A stretch of 39,295 nucleotides of DNA, from contig CALKUR010000089.1 of the NCBI GenBank assembly GCA_937996725.1, forward strand, positions 1 to 39,295, given 5' to 3'. This DNA is from an uncultured Dechloromonas sp. Lineage in GTDB: Bacteria; Pseudomonadota; Gammaproteobacteria; Burkholderiales; Rhodocyclaceae. The notes under the pieces are model-generated. The model searched no databases. It was not told the DNA's origin and was given only the letters and a program-made list of their open reading frames with translations. Both the position numbers and the translations under genes were made by a program. Shown here in pieces: positions 7,548 through 15,947 of this stretch. Positions within the stretch are counted from its first letter, which is position 1. Each line of letters opens with the position of its first letter.

Positions 7548-7576
7548 ATATTACCCCATGGGTCAGACGCTGGCAA
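7548..7576 (-). promoter_or_regulatory. Candidate sigma70 promoter of the pilin gene
   Basis: Read on the minus strand, TTGCCA (7571-7576) is followed after exactly 17 bases by TAATAT (7548-7553). Transcription would begin near 7541, about 30 bases before the pilin ATG. No sigma54-type GG-N10-GC element was seen, unlike pilA in Pseudomonas. Confidence 0.65.
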
Positions 7577-7587
7577 AGCCGGCAATC

Positions 7588-8277
7588 TCAGAGGCCTGCT
7601 TCCTCTTCAGCATCCAAACCCTGTGCGGACGGATAGAGCCGCTTAAGTGCCCAGTGCGATGGCAGGAACACCAAAAACACCAGCATCAGCTGTAGAACAA
7701 CAAACCATACAGCCTCCGGCATCCAGGTCTGCATACCCTGGTCACTGAAGCCGTACACGTAATTGATATTCACAGGCAGGGCTGGGTTATTCGCCGGGGC
7801 AGGCGGTGCGGGCATGAAAAAGTAGCAGATATACAGCGAGCTAAACGCTATGGCCATCCAAAGCGGGAGGCCACGATGGTCGTAGCCCGTTTTACCCAGA
7901 AGCCAGATCAATAAAAACGGCAACCAGAAGTGAAAAAACGATAGAAAACGTACATGCAACGGGATGGAGTCCTGAAACATATAGTCCGTCATCCCGGTGA
8001 TCGGCATACCGATCAATGTCGACAAAAAATCAATGGCCCATAGAAGCTGTGGCAGCAATATGCCTACGGACGCCGCTGAAACCAACAAGGCACTCCCGCG
8101 CCACATGGCGACCAGCGTTAGTAACAACGCCATGTCACAAAAGAACAAGAAGTTAGTCGGCCCGTAGGTCGTGAGGTAAATCGGCACCAGTACCGCTACA
8201 TAAAGCGTCAGAAACAGCTTGGTCGCCAGGGGAATCGCTGGCGCTGTCGCGCTTTCTGCTGTTTGCCTAGAGTTCAT
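7588..8277 (-). CDS. Multi-pass membrane protein of unknown function
   Basis: The 229-residue product has about six hydrophobic helices and no enzymatic motif I can name. The most distinctive part is a proline-rich, likely conserved loop at about residues 155-176 (MPAPPAPANNPALPVNINYVYG). Other marked features are YGPTNFLFFCD (38-48), PQLLWAIDFL (76-85) and ITGMTDYMF (93-101). I recall similar hypothetical membrane-associated proteins in other bacteria but no function. The start overlaps the stop of the phosphoribosyltransferase gene (ATGA, 8274-8277), so it is probably the last cistron of that operon. The acidic tail (DAEEEAGL) is likely soluble. Confidence 0.8.
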   Translation of the reverse strand: MNSRQTAESATAPAIPLATKLFLTLYVAVLVPIYLTTYGPTNFLFFCDMALLLTLVAMWRGSALLVSAASVGILLPQLLWAIDFLSTLIGMPITGMTDYMFQDSIPLHVRFLSFFHFWLPFLLIWLLGKTGYDHRGLPLWMAIAFSSLYICYFFMPAPPAPANNPALPVNINYVYGFSDQGMQTWMPEAVWFVVLQLMLVFLVFLPSHWALKRLYPSAQGLDAEEEAGL

Positions 8278-8903
8278 ATGCTTCCTTTCAGCAGAGCCAG
8301 CGCCTCTGCATCATCCACTTGTTGGAAATTTCGGTAAAACTGCCCCACCCCACCAAAGTCTGGCTCAACACTGAGGCAAACCAGAGAATCGCACAACGGG
8401 CGTACACGCGCCACTGCATCTGGCGACCCTACCGGCACGGCGCACACCAGTTTAGCGGGTTTTGTGGCGCGGATCTCATGCAGTGCTGCGGCCATGGTAG
8501 CGCCCGTCGCCAAACCATCATCGACCACAATTACCGTACGACCCGCAGGACTCACTGGCGCATGCACCTGATCTACTTGCGCTCGCCGTCGGCGAATCGC
8601 CTCAAGCTGCCGGGCGGCCTCATCCGAAATATAGCGGCTATCCGCACCCGCGCGGGCGGCATAGTCAGCCACCATCACATGGCCAGACTCCCCAACCGAG
8701 CCAATGGCAAACTCGGGGTTATAGGGCGCACCGAGTTTACGGACCAGCACCACATCCAGATCTCCCGCCAACGTTTCGGCGACAACACGACCAATCGGTA
8801 ACGCGCCTCGAGGAATCGCCAAGATTAACGGGGTTTTGCCACGGTAGCTATCCAGCGCATGGGCTAGCTGGCGGCCGGCATCGTCCCGATCGTCAAACAG
8901 CAT
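8274..8903 (-). CDS. Phosphoribosyltransferase-fold protein (COG1926-like)
   Basis: The 209-residue product carries the PRPP-binding motif VIVVDDGLATGAT at about 124-136 and the upstream AIPRGALPIG (29-38) and VRKLGAP (54-60) loops of the type I phosphoribosyltransferase fold. The family is annotated as putative PRTases with unknown substrates, and purine/orotate salvage activity cannot be assumed. The ATG at 8903 starts just before the conserved MLFDDRDDAGRQLA. Upstream in-frame codons as far as 9005 lie inside the neighbouring gene. It overlaps the previous PRTase gene by 11 bases and the next gene by four, so all three are tightly coupled. Confidence 0.85.
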   Translation of the reverse strand: MLFDDRDDAGRQLAHALDSYRGKTPLILAIPRGALPIGRVVAETLAGDLDVVLVRKLGAPYNPEFAIGSVGESGHVMVADYAARAGADSRYISDEAARQLEAIRRRRAQVDQVHAPVSPAGRTVIVVDDGLATGATMAAALHEIRATKPAKLVCAVPVGSPDAVARVRPLCDSLVCLSVEPDFGGVGQFYRNFQQVDDAEALALLKGSI

Positions 8904-9477
8904 GATCCAGTCGCAAAAGTTCGATCTGGAATAACGGTTCATAGGGCGGCACGTGACACTCAACCACATCACCCGGGGCCACCTGCAAGTGTACCCCCAC
9001 CACATCCGCCTTGATCGGCAATTGCGTTACGTGGCGATCCGCCAGTACCGCCGTATAAATCGCCTTGGGCGACTTGGCATTTAGCCATTCGATCACCCGT
9101 AGCAACGAACTACCGGTGTAGAGCACATCATCAATAACCAGCAAGGTGTAATCGGTCAGATCCAGTTCGGCTTGGCCAGCAGACTCGGTCAACTGTGTTT
9201 CAGGATGTAGCAACGTGAGATCATCGGCATAACGTTTGACCTTCAGATCAAGACGCAATGGCACAGCGAATTTGAATTGCCGGGTAAGCGATTCGACCAG
9301 TTGATCTGCCAATGGCGCTCCACGGCGCAATATACCAATCACGGCCACCTTCTGTTGCCCCGCTAACAAAGACGCGGCCTGACGCGCCATAGCGTCAATC
9401 ACCGTTTGCATCTGCTCCGGCGCATAGGCTAGAAAGCGTGTGCCGGGCGGATGATCAGCTATATCAACTGCATTCAT
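8893..9477 (-). CDS. PyrR/Hpt-like phosphoribosyltransferase
   Basis: The 194-residue product has a canonical PRPP loop, LLVIDDVLYTGSSLL (112-126), and the GILRRGAPLADQL helix (48-60). The overall plan resembles PyrR and hypoxanthine PRTases, but a regulatory or salvage role cannot be read from sequence. The ATG at 9477 has AGAGGG seven bases upstream. A GTG at 9501 is a poorer choice. It lies 44 bases after the P-type ATPase gene in the same direction. Two different PRTases in a row are unusual and may act on related substrates or as a pair. Confidence 0.85.
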   Translation of the reverse strand: MNAVDIADHPPGTRFLAYAPEQMQTVIDAMARQAASLLAGQQKVAVIGILRRGAPLADQLVESLTRQFKFAVPLRLDLKVKRYADDLTLLHPETQLTESAGQAELDLTDYTLLVIDDVLYTGSSLLRVIEWLNAKSPKAIYTAVLADRHVTQLPIKADVVGVHLQVAPGDVVECHVPPYEPLFQIELLRLDHAV

Positions 9478-9521
9478 GTTCAGACCCTCTGCAACAAACA
9501 CCCGTTTAGACTACACCCAAC

Positions 9522-11945
9522 TCAGCGAAACCTGCAAAATGCCTGAAGCATCATGGTCAAAAGTAGGACACACCCGACTACAGCCAATGTAAGCAGACTG
9601 CTCAACGTCACCGGAAGTGTTGTCATGGCAAACAGTGCTGCAATGGGTGAACTCAACGTAATCAACAAGAGACAACATAACGTCACGGTGAGCACGGATA
9701 CACTAAGCGCCGGAAAACTAGAAAATAGTTGCGCAATACGAAGCCTGGTTTGGCGTAGCGCCAGCACAAAACCAATCGTCGCAGAGACCAGCATAGTGAA
9801 GATAATCGCCCGGACATCCTCTAAGGATTGACCACCCTCATACAACTGCAGGTAGCACACCGTTAAGATGGTGCCAACGGCGAGGCCTAACAGCGTATGC
9901 GACGCCAGCTGCGCAACCGTCAGCAGTGGTTCTGTAGCACTGCGTGGCGGTGTGGACATCTCCTGCCCCGTACCCCGCTCGGCTTCGAAGACCAGTGAAC
10001 AGGTCGGGTCAAAGACTAATTCCAGAAAGGCAATGTGAATTGGCAGCAAGAGCAGCGGCAAACCCAGCAGTACCGGCATGATCGACAAGCAAATGACGGG
10101 GATATGAATAGTGAGCGTGTAGAGCAGCGCTTGCCGCAGGTTGCTGAAGATGCGTCGCCCCAAGGCAATGGCGGTCACGATGGACTTGAAATCGTCTTCC
10201 ATCAGCACGAGCGAGGCCGCTTCGCGCGCGACGTCCGTGCCGCGCTTACCCATGGCAATACCGATATGCGCCGCCTTCAAGGCGGGTGCATCGTTGACGC
10301 CGTCCCCCGTCATGGCAACGATGTCACCACTACGTTTGAATGCTTCTACAATCGCCAGCTTGCGTTCTGGCGTGATGCGGGCATAGACATCCTCGGAAGC
10401 AATGCCTACCTGCCTGGCAATGGCGGCCGCCGTTGTCGGGTGGTCGCCCGTGATCATCACCACGCGGATGCCGGCGCGTTGGCACGCCGCCACGGCGGTG
10501 GGCACATCTTTACGAACCGGATCTTCTAGTCCGACCAGGCCAATAAATTCAAAATCAAACTCGTGCTGGATCTCAGGCCAGGCCTGGTCAACGGGATACG
10601 TGCCCTTGGCGACGGCCAGGACACGCAGCCCTTGTGCCGCCATGGCCATGGCCTCATCCGCAATCATTTTCCGGCGCTCTTCGGGCAGATGGCACAGATC
10701 CACCATGGCCTCGGGTGCCCCTTTAGATGCAATGATCCGTTGGGTGCTCGCCGGGTCTTGCCAGACATGCGACATGGCCATGAGCTCGGCGCTTAATTCA
10801 TATTCACGCGCCAGTTGCCAACCTTCTCCCGGATGCGTCGCTTCACTCAGATGCTGCCGCGCAAAATCATGGAAGGCTTGCTCCATAGGGTCATGCGGTT
10901 CAATTTCACTGCCCAATACCGTAAACCGGACCAGTTCGGCATAGCGCTCTGGCAATACGGTTAAGCCATCGGTACGCAACATGGTGCCATCGATGGCCAG
11001 CGCGGCGACGCGCATCCGGTTCTCGGTCAAGGTACCGGTTTTGTCGACACAGAGGACGGTAGTTTTGCCCAGCGTTTCGATGGCATTGAGGTTACGGGTC
11101 AGCACCTTGTGCTGCGCAATCCGGCGGGCACCTAAGGCGAAAAAGACGATCATGATGACCGGGAACTCTTGCGGCAGCGCGGCCATGGCCAGCGTAATGC
11201 CCGACAGCACGCCTTCAAGCCAATAGCCCGTGCTGAGCCCGTAAAACAATGCGAGTGCGACACACAGCATGAGTGCAAATATCGCGATCCGTACGGTCAG
11301 TCGTTTGACCTGTTGGTGGAGCGGCGAGGCTTCCGGGTCGATCTCTTCCAGCGCTTTACCGATACTACCCAGGCGGGTGGATAGCCCCGTAGCAACTACC
11401 TCGGCCACACCCTGGCCGCGCACGATCATCGTGCCGGCGTAGACCAGCGTCTCAGTCGATAGTTTGGGCACGCTGACCGATTCACCGGTGAGCATGGATT
11501 CATCGGCAGAGAGTTCGTGAAACTCCAGTACCCGGGCATCTGCCGGGACGCGGTCTCCCTCAGCCAATAGGAGTACATCACCGACCACAACATCTTGACC
11601 GGCAATCCGTGTTTCGGTGTCATCGCGGATCACTAATGCCCGTGGACTGGATAAGTCACGTAAGGCTTCAAGCGCCCGCTCGGTGCGCTGCTCCTGCGCA
11701 ATGGTCACGACGATGATGATGCCAACAAAGCCCACCAGCACGAGTGCATCGTGCACATCCCCCATAAGAAGATAAAGCACACCTGCAGCAAGGAGCAGCA
11801 GGAACATAGGCTCGGTCGCCACTTCGGCACAGATCTTGAGCAGGCCGCGTGTTTTTTCTAGGGACAGCGCATTCGGGCCGTCTTGCGCCAGACGGCGCTG
11901 CGCTTCTTTGCTTGAAAGCCCAACAGGGAAGTTTTTCTGATTCAT
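9522..11945 (-). CDS. P-type cation-transporting ATPase (P2-like)
   Basis: This 807-residue ion pump has all P-type core motifs: TGES in the actuator domain (153-156), the phosphorylated aspartate in DKTGT (D301), KGAPEAM in the nucleotide domain (408-414), MITGDH (497-502) and TGDGVNDAP (546-554). The N-terminal cation ATPase region and about ten transmembrane helices fit the Ca/Mn/Na/K group. Helix M4 reads PQEFP (258-262) in place of the PEGLP of classical Ca pumps, and M6 has the LELVFDP stretch. Both point to a separate subfamily whose ion is not established. It begins the operon with the two phosphoribosyltransferases. The start lacks a strong ribosome-binding site. Confidence 0.92.
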   Translation of the reverse strand: MNQKNFPVGLSSKEAQRRLAQDGPNALSLEKTRGLLKICAEVATEPMFLLLLAAGVLYLLMGDVHDALVLVGFVGIIIVVTIAQEQRTERALEALRDLSSPRALVIRDDTETRIAGQDVVVGDVLLLAEGDRVPADARVLEFHELSADESMLTGESVSVPKLSTETLVYAGTMIVRGQGVAEVVATGLSTRLGSIGKALEEIDPEASPLHQQVKRLTVRIAIFALMLCVALALFYGLSTGYWLEGVLSGITLAMAALPQEFPVIMIVFFALGARRIAQHKVLTRNLNAIETLGKTTVLCVDKTGTLTENRMRVAALAIDGTMLRTDGLTVLPERYAELVRFTVLGSEIEPHDPMEQAFHDFARQHLSEATHPGEGWQLAREYELSAELMAMSHVWQDPASTQRIIASKGAPEAMVDLCHLPEERRKMIADEAMAMAAQGLRVLAVAKGTYPVDQAWPEIQHEFDFEFIGLVGLEDPVRKDVPTAVAACQRAGIRVVMITGDHPTTAAAIARQVGIASEDVYARITPERKLAIVEAFKRSGDIVAMTGDGVNDAPALKAAHIGIAMGKRGTDVAREAASLVLMEDDFKSIVTAIALGRRIFSNLRQALLYTLTIHIPVICLSIMPVLLGLPLLLLPIHIAFLELVFDPTCSLVFEAERGTGQEMSTPPRSATEPLLTVAQLASHTLLGLAVGTILTVCYLQLYEGGQSLEDVRAIIFTMLVSATIGFVLALRQTRLRIAQLFSSFPALSVSVLTVTLCCLLLITLSSPIAALFAMTTLPVTLSSLLTLAVVGCVLLLTMMLQAFCRFR

Positions 11946-11964
11946 CAGCGCTTACTATCCCACA

Positions 11965-11993
11965 AAAAAGAAAACCCGGCCGAAGCCGGGTTT
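11965..11993 (-). terminator. Terminator of the sucCD operon
   Basis: AACCCGGC (11974-11981) and GCCGGGTT (11986-11993) form a strong stem. On the minus strand the loop is UUCG and a T-rich tail follows (complement of the A run at 11965-11970 and nearby). The plus strand also has five T after the stem. It separates sucD from the ATPase gene on the same strand, so the ATPase operon needs its own promoter. Confidence 0.85.
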
Positions 11994-12020
11994 TTCTGGA
12001 TTGATGCAATCACTCGGTGA

Positions 12021-12914
12021 TTACAGCAGACCCTTGAGCAGCTTGGCCATTTCAGACGGGTTACGCGTTACCGTGAAACCGCACTCTTCCATAACGGCGA
12101 GTTTGGCATCGGCAGTATCTGCACCACCCGAAATCAGGGCACCGGCGTGACCCATGCGCTTGCCTGGAGGCGCGGTGACACCAGCGATGAAGCCAACGAT
12201 CGGCTTCTTCATGTTGTCTTTGCACCAGCGAGCGGCTTCGGCCTCGTCCGGACCACCGATTTCGCCAATCATGATGACGGCGTCAGTATCAGGATCTTCG
12301 TTGAACATCTTCATGATGTCGATGTGCTTCAGGCCATTGATGGGGTCACCACCAATACCAACAGCGGTCGACTGACCCAGACCCAGCTCGGTCAGCTGAC
12401 CGACGGCTTCGTACGTCAGCGTGCCCGAACGAGACACGACGCCGATACGACCCTTTTTGTGGATGTGGCCCGGCATGATGCCGATCTTGATTTCGTCCGG
12501 GGTAATCAGACCCGGGCAGTTCGGGCCGAGGAGCAGCGTCTTCTTGCCGCCCTTGGCTTCTTTTTCTTGCATCTTGTTGCGCAGCATCAGCATGTCGCGG
12601 ACGGGAATACCTTCCGTGATACAGATGGCCAGATCCAGATCGGCTTCAACGGCTTCCCAAATGGCAGCAGCGGCTCCCGGGGGCGGCACGTAGATCACCG
12701 ACACAGTGGCGCCGGTCTCTTTAGCAGCTTCTTTAACGGTACCGTAGATGGGCACGTCGAGAATCTTCTCGCCGGCTTTCTTCGGGTTAACGCCAGCAAC
12801 AAAGCAGTTCTTGCCGTTCGCGTATTCAATACACTTTTCGGTGTGGAACTGACCGGTCTTACCGGTGATGCCCTGGGTGATGACTTTGGTGTCTTTGTTA
12901 ATCAGGATAGACAT
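12021..12914 (-). CDS. sucD: Succinyl-CoA synthetase alpha subunit
   Basis: SucD holds the CoA-binding and phosphohistidine functions of the TCA-cycle enzyme that converts succinyl-CoA to succinate with nucleoside triphosphate formation. The 297-residue protein begins with the CoA-binding fold (TKVITQGITGKTGQFHTE), has GPNCPGLITP (130-139) and SRSGTLTYEA (161-170), and places the phosphorylated histidine in GHAGALISGG (H256). A GGAG site lies six bases upstream and sucC ends 10 bases before, the usual sucCD layout. A strong terminator follows. The 2-oxoglutarate dehydrogenase genes often found with it are not here. Confidence 0.96.
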   Translation of the reverse strand: MSILINKDTKVITQGITGKTGQFHTEKCIEYANGKNCFVAGVNPKKAGEKILDVPIYGTVKEAAKETGATVSVIYVPPPGAAAAIWEAVEADLDLAICITEGIPVRDMLMLRNKMQEKEAKGGKKTLLLGPNCPGLITPDEIKIGIMPGHIHKKGRIGVVSRSGTLTYEAVGQLTELGLGQSTAVGIGGDPINGLKHIDIMKMFNEDPDTDAVIMIGEIGGPDEAEAARWCKDNMKKPIVGFIAGVTAPPGKRMGHAGALISGGADTADAKLAVMEECGFTVTRNPSEMAKLLKGLL

Positions 12915-12924
12915 TCAATGCTCC

Positions 12925-14085
12925 TTACTTGACCGCAGCAACGATCTTGGTGGCGGCTTCGGCCATGGAATCGGCAGAGATAATCGGCAGGCCCGAATCC
13001 TTGAGGATTTGCTTGCCCAGATCTTCGTTGGTGCCCTTCATACGGACAACCAGCGGCACCGACAGTTTGGTTTCCTTGGCTGCTGCAACCACGCCGGTGG
13101 CGATGGTGTCGCAACGCATGATGCCGCCGAAGATGTTGACCAGAATGCCCTTGACCTTCGGGTTCTTGAGCATGATCTTGAAGGCTTCGGTCACCTTCTC
13201 GGTCGTGGCACCGCCACCGACGTCGAGGAAGTTGGCCGGCTCAGCGCCGAACAGCTTGATGGTGTCCATCGTGGCCATGGCCAGACCGGCACCGTTAACC
13301 AGACAGCCGATGTTGCCGTCGAGCGAGATGTAGGCCAGATCGAACTTCGATGCTTCGACTTCGTCGGCATCTTCTTCGTCCAGGTCACGCAGTTCCACGA
13401 TTTCCGGGTGGCGATACAGCGCGTTGGAGTCAAAGTTGAACTTGGAGTCCAGAGCGATGATGTTGCCTTTGCTATCACAGTTCAGCGGGTTGATTTCCAC
13501 CAGCGATGCATCGGTGTCCATGTAGCACTTGTAGAGCTTTTGCAGGACATCGGCAGCCTGATCGGCAGAAGCGCCTTCCAGACCGACAGCCTTGGCGATC
13601 TTAAGCGCCTGGGCCTGGCCCAGACCGGTCAGCGGATCCACCAGCTCGGTAACGATCTTTTCGGGCGTCTTGTGGGCAACTTCTTCAATATCCATGCCGC
13701 CTTCGCTCGAAGCGATCACAGCAACCTTCTGGCTGGCGCGATCGGTCACGAGAGAAACATAGTATTCCTTCTTGATGTCAGCGCCGTCTTCGATATAGAG
13801 GCGACGAACCTTCTGGCCTTCAGGGCCAGTCTGGTGCGTTTTGAGCTGCATGCCTAGAATCTGTTCGGCCAGTTCTTTGACCTGCTCGATCGACTTGGCA
13901 ACTTTAACGCCACCGCCCTTACCGCGACCACCGGCGTGGATCTGAGCCTTGACGACCCACACGGGTCCGCCCAGTTTCTCAGCGGCAGCAACCGCCTCTT
14001 CCACCGTGAACGCCGCAATGCCACGCGGGACCGGCACACCAAATTGACGCAAGATTTCCTTGCCTTGGTACTCATGAATCTTCAT
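12925..14085 (-). CDS. sucC: Succinyl-CoA synthetase beta subunit
   Basis: SucC supplies the ATP-grasp nucleotide site and the succinate site of the enzyme. The 386-residue product starts with MKIHEYQGKEILRQFGVPVPRG, has the ATP-grasp loop QIHAGGRGKGGGVK (about 48-61), the metal-binding VEINPL segment, and the C-terminal NIFGGIMRCD and VRMKGTNEDLGKQIL blocks. Its length matches the family (about 388). An AAGGA site lies close upstream of the ATG. About 265 bases without a gene precede it, where its promoter should lie. Confidence 0.96.
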   Translation of the reverse strand: MKIHEYQGKEILRQFGVPVPRGIAAFTVEEAVAAAEKLGGPVWVVKAQIHAGGRGKGGGVKVAKSIEQVKELAEQILGMQLKTHQTGPEGQKVRRLYIEDGADIKKEYYVSLVTDRASQKVAVIASSEGGMDIEEVAHKTPEKIVTELVDPLTGLGQAQALKIAKAVGLEGASADQAADVLQKLYKCYMDTDASLVEINPLNCDSKGNIIALDSKFNFDSNALYRHPEIVELRDLDEEDADEVEASKFDLAYISLDGNIGCLVNGAGLAMATMDTIKLFGAEPANFLDVGGGATTEKVTEAFKIMLKNPKVKGILVNIFGGIMRCDTIATGVVAAAKETKLSVPLVVRMKGTNEDLGKQILKDSGLPIISADSMAEAATKIVAAVK

Positions 14086-14350
14086 GCGTTTTCCTTGCCT
14101 ATTATGGTTACGAAGATCAGACGGATAACTCCCCCACCCGCCCGATTAAGAACGTATAAAACCTGTGTTGCCGAACAATGACACACGCTTTCTGCCCGTT
14201 TTGAGCCCAGTGTTATGCCTCGATCGGATGAAAGGATTCTAGCACGCAGGCGCCCAAGCGCGCGCCCTAAAATTCATAATTATGGCGTTGGAGCGCGCCT
14301 GATTTTGGCCTCTGTTTTGCCTAAAAAACAGGCAGTCCGGCACCGCCAGA
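14086..14350. other. Intergenic region between Nif3 gene and sucC
   Basis: No gene is supported here; an ORF from 14215 on the plus strand merely shadows the Nif3 gene. The region should carry the sucCD promoter, but I found no convincing -35/-10 pair. It contains a perfect palindrome CATAATTATG (14275-14284), GC-rich repeats of GCGCGC on either side, and a CTGTTTT/AAAACAG stem (14312-14318 with 14325-14331) that may fold behind the Nif3 transcript but lacks a following T run. Confidence 0.5.
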
Positions 14351-15109
14351 TCAAACCGGGCTGTCAACTTCCAGGTAGGTCACCCGAACGCCGAACTTTT
14401 CGGCAATGGCCGCACCCAGCGCCTGAACCCCAAAGCGCTCGGTCGCATGGTGGCCGGCCGCCAGGTAAGCCACGCCCGTTTCCCGTGCCAAATGCACCAT
14501 GGGTTCCGAAACCTCGCCCGTGACAAAGGCATCAACACCGGCAGCAATGGCCGCCTCGAAGTAACTTTGTGCCCCACCGGTGCACCAGGCGAGGCGGCGG
14601 ATCGGCTGATCCATGGATTCAGCCAGGACGAAGGGGGAGCGACCGACGGCCTTAGCCAAGTCTGCGGTCAAACTACCCACGGTGGACCCGGCGACCGGGT
14701 CACCGAGGCAACCCAGACCTTGTTCCCCGAACACACCCGTCTGTGTCCAACCCGCCGCTTTGGCCAAACCGGCGTTGTTCCCAAGCGTTGGGTGCGCATC
14801 CAGCGGCAGATGGTAGGCGTAGAGGTTAATGTCGTTGCTGAGCAGCGTCTTCAGGCGATTGCGTTTGATACCCGTCACGGCACCGCTCTCGCCCCGCCAG
14901 AACCAGCCGTGATGCACCAGAATGGCGTCGGCCTGCTCGGCAACGGCTCTATCCAGCAAGGCCTGATTAGCAGTGACCCCACAAACCAGACGGCGAATCT
15001 CTTCCCGACCTTCCACTTGCAAACCGTTTGGGCAATAATCCTTAAAGCCTTCCGGTTTGAGCAATTCGTCCAGAGTGCGCGTCAGCGTATCGCGAGTGAC
15101 AGAAGCCAT
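14351..15109 (-). CDS. Nif3-like dinuclear metal centre protein (YbgI family)
   Basis: The 252-residue protein has the paired metal ligands of the Nif3 family: LVHHGWFW (H66, H67), YAYHLPLDAH (H100, D104) and the C-terminal GHHATERFG (H220/H221, E224). Members form toroidal hexamers with two metals per subunit. GTP cyclohydrolase I type 2 activity has been proposed, but the biological role is unsettled. The ATG at 15109 has AAGGA seven bases upstream. Sequence further upstream in the same frame overlaps the divergent gene. Only 37 bases separate the two divergent starts. Confidence 0.9.
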   Translation of the reverse strand: MASVTRDTLTRTLDELLKPEGFKDYCPNGLQVEGREEIRRLVCGVTANQALLDRAVAEQADAILVHHGWFWRGESGAVTGIKRNRLKTLLSNDINLYAYHLPLDAHPTLGNNAGLAKAAGWTQTGVFGEQGLGCLGDPVAGSTVGSLTADLAKAVGRSPFVLAESMDQPIRRLAWCTGGAQSYFEAAIAAGVDAFVTGEVSEPMVHLARETGVAYLAAGHHATERFGVQALGAAIAEKFGVRVTYLEVDSPV

Positions 15110-15146
15110 GGCGGGTCCTTGAGTAATCCTGTGTGGAGTGTAATGC

Positions 15147-15947
15147 ATGTGCCAGCTGCTCGGCATGAGTTGTAATGTACCTACGGATATCTGCTTTTCG
15201 TTCAGCGGCTTCGCCAAGCGCGGCGGCGGCACGGATGTGCACAAGGACGGCTGGGGCATCGGCTTCTTTGAAGGCGACGATGGGCGCGGTTGCCGGGTCT
15301 TTCTAGACCCCTCCCCCTCGATCGAATCGCCGCTGGCTGGGCTAGTGAAGGATTACCCGATTCAGTCCATGAACGTGGTGGCGCATATCCGCAAAGCCAC
15401 TCAGGGAGATATCTGCCTACAAAATACGCATCCCTTCCAGCGCGAGCTCTGGGGGCGTTACTGGGTCTTCGCCCATAACGGCAACTTGGTCGATTTCAAT
15501 CCGGAGCTTTCAGGTCGTTACCTGCCCGTGGGCACCACCGATAGCGAACGCGCCTTCTGCTTTTTGCTAGACACGCTGGCAACCCGCTTTGGCCCGACAG
15601 CACCGAGCTACGAGCACCTGCTCGACACCATGGCCGAAGTCGCCGCCATTCTGCGCGCCCATGGGCCGGCCAACTTTTTGTTGTCGAATGGCCGCTGGCT
15701 GATCGCACACTGCTCGACGGACCTACACTACATCGTACGCCGCGCGCCCTTCAATCAGGCGCACCTCAAAGACGAGGACGTATCGATCGATTTCAGTGAA
15801 GTCACGACCGACACCGATTGCGTTACGGTGATCGCCACCACGCCACTCACCGACAATGAAGCCTGGACACGCATTGAACCCGGAACGCTCATGCTATTTC
15901 GTGCCGGCGAACCCGTTGAGGTCCGACACGCGAATCAGACGATCTGA
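15147..15947 (+). CDS. yafJ: Class II glutamine amidotransferase, YafJ type
   Basis: The protein begins MCQLLGMSCN, so Cys2 becomes the N-terminal nucleophile of an Ntn-type glutaminase after loss of Met1. HKDGWGIGFF, AHIRKATQG, NTHPF and FAHNGNL are the glutamine-binding loops shared with GlmS and PurF. At 266 residues there is no synthase domain, so the acceptor of the released ammonia is unknown. GGAG lies eight bases before the ATG. The stop overlaps the convergent tatC stop region by 13 bases. Confidence 0.92.
   Translation: MCQLLGMSCNVPTDICFSFSGFAKRGGGTDVHKDGWGIGFFEGDDGRGCRVFLDPSPSIESPLAGLVKDYPIQSMNVVAHIRKATQGDICLQNTHPFQRELWGRYWVFAHNGNLVDFNPELSGRYLPVGTTDSERAFCFLLDTLATRFGPTAPSYEHLLDTMAEVAAILRAHGPANFLLSNGRWLIAHCSTDLHYIVRRAPFNQAHLKDEDVSIDFSEVTTDTDCVTVIATTPLTDNEAWTRIEPGTLMLFRAGEPVEVRHANQTI

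Noticed and set aside
7511..7590. Sigma54 promoter for the pilin gene
   Set aside because: No TGGCAC-N5-TTGC element was found, while a near-consensus sigma70 pair with 17-base spacing is present.
12147..13857. Long plus-strand ORFs opposite sucD and sucC
   Set aside because: They are mirror frames of highly conserved TCA-cycle genes and contain no known motifs or initiation signals.
14215..14523. Plus-strand ORF in front of and across the Nif3 gene end
   Set aside because: It has no recognisable motif and no ribosome-binding site, and most of it is antisense to the well-supported Nif3 gene.
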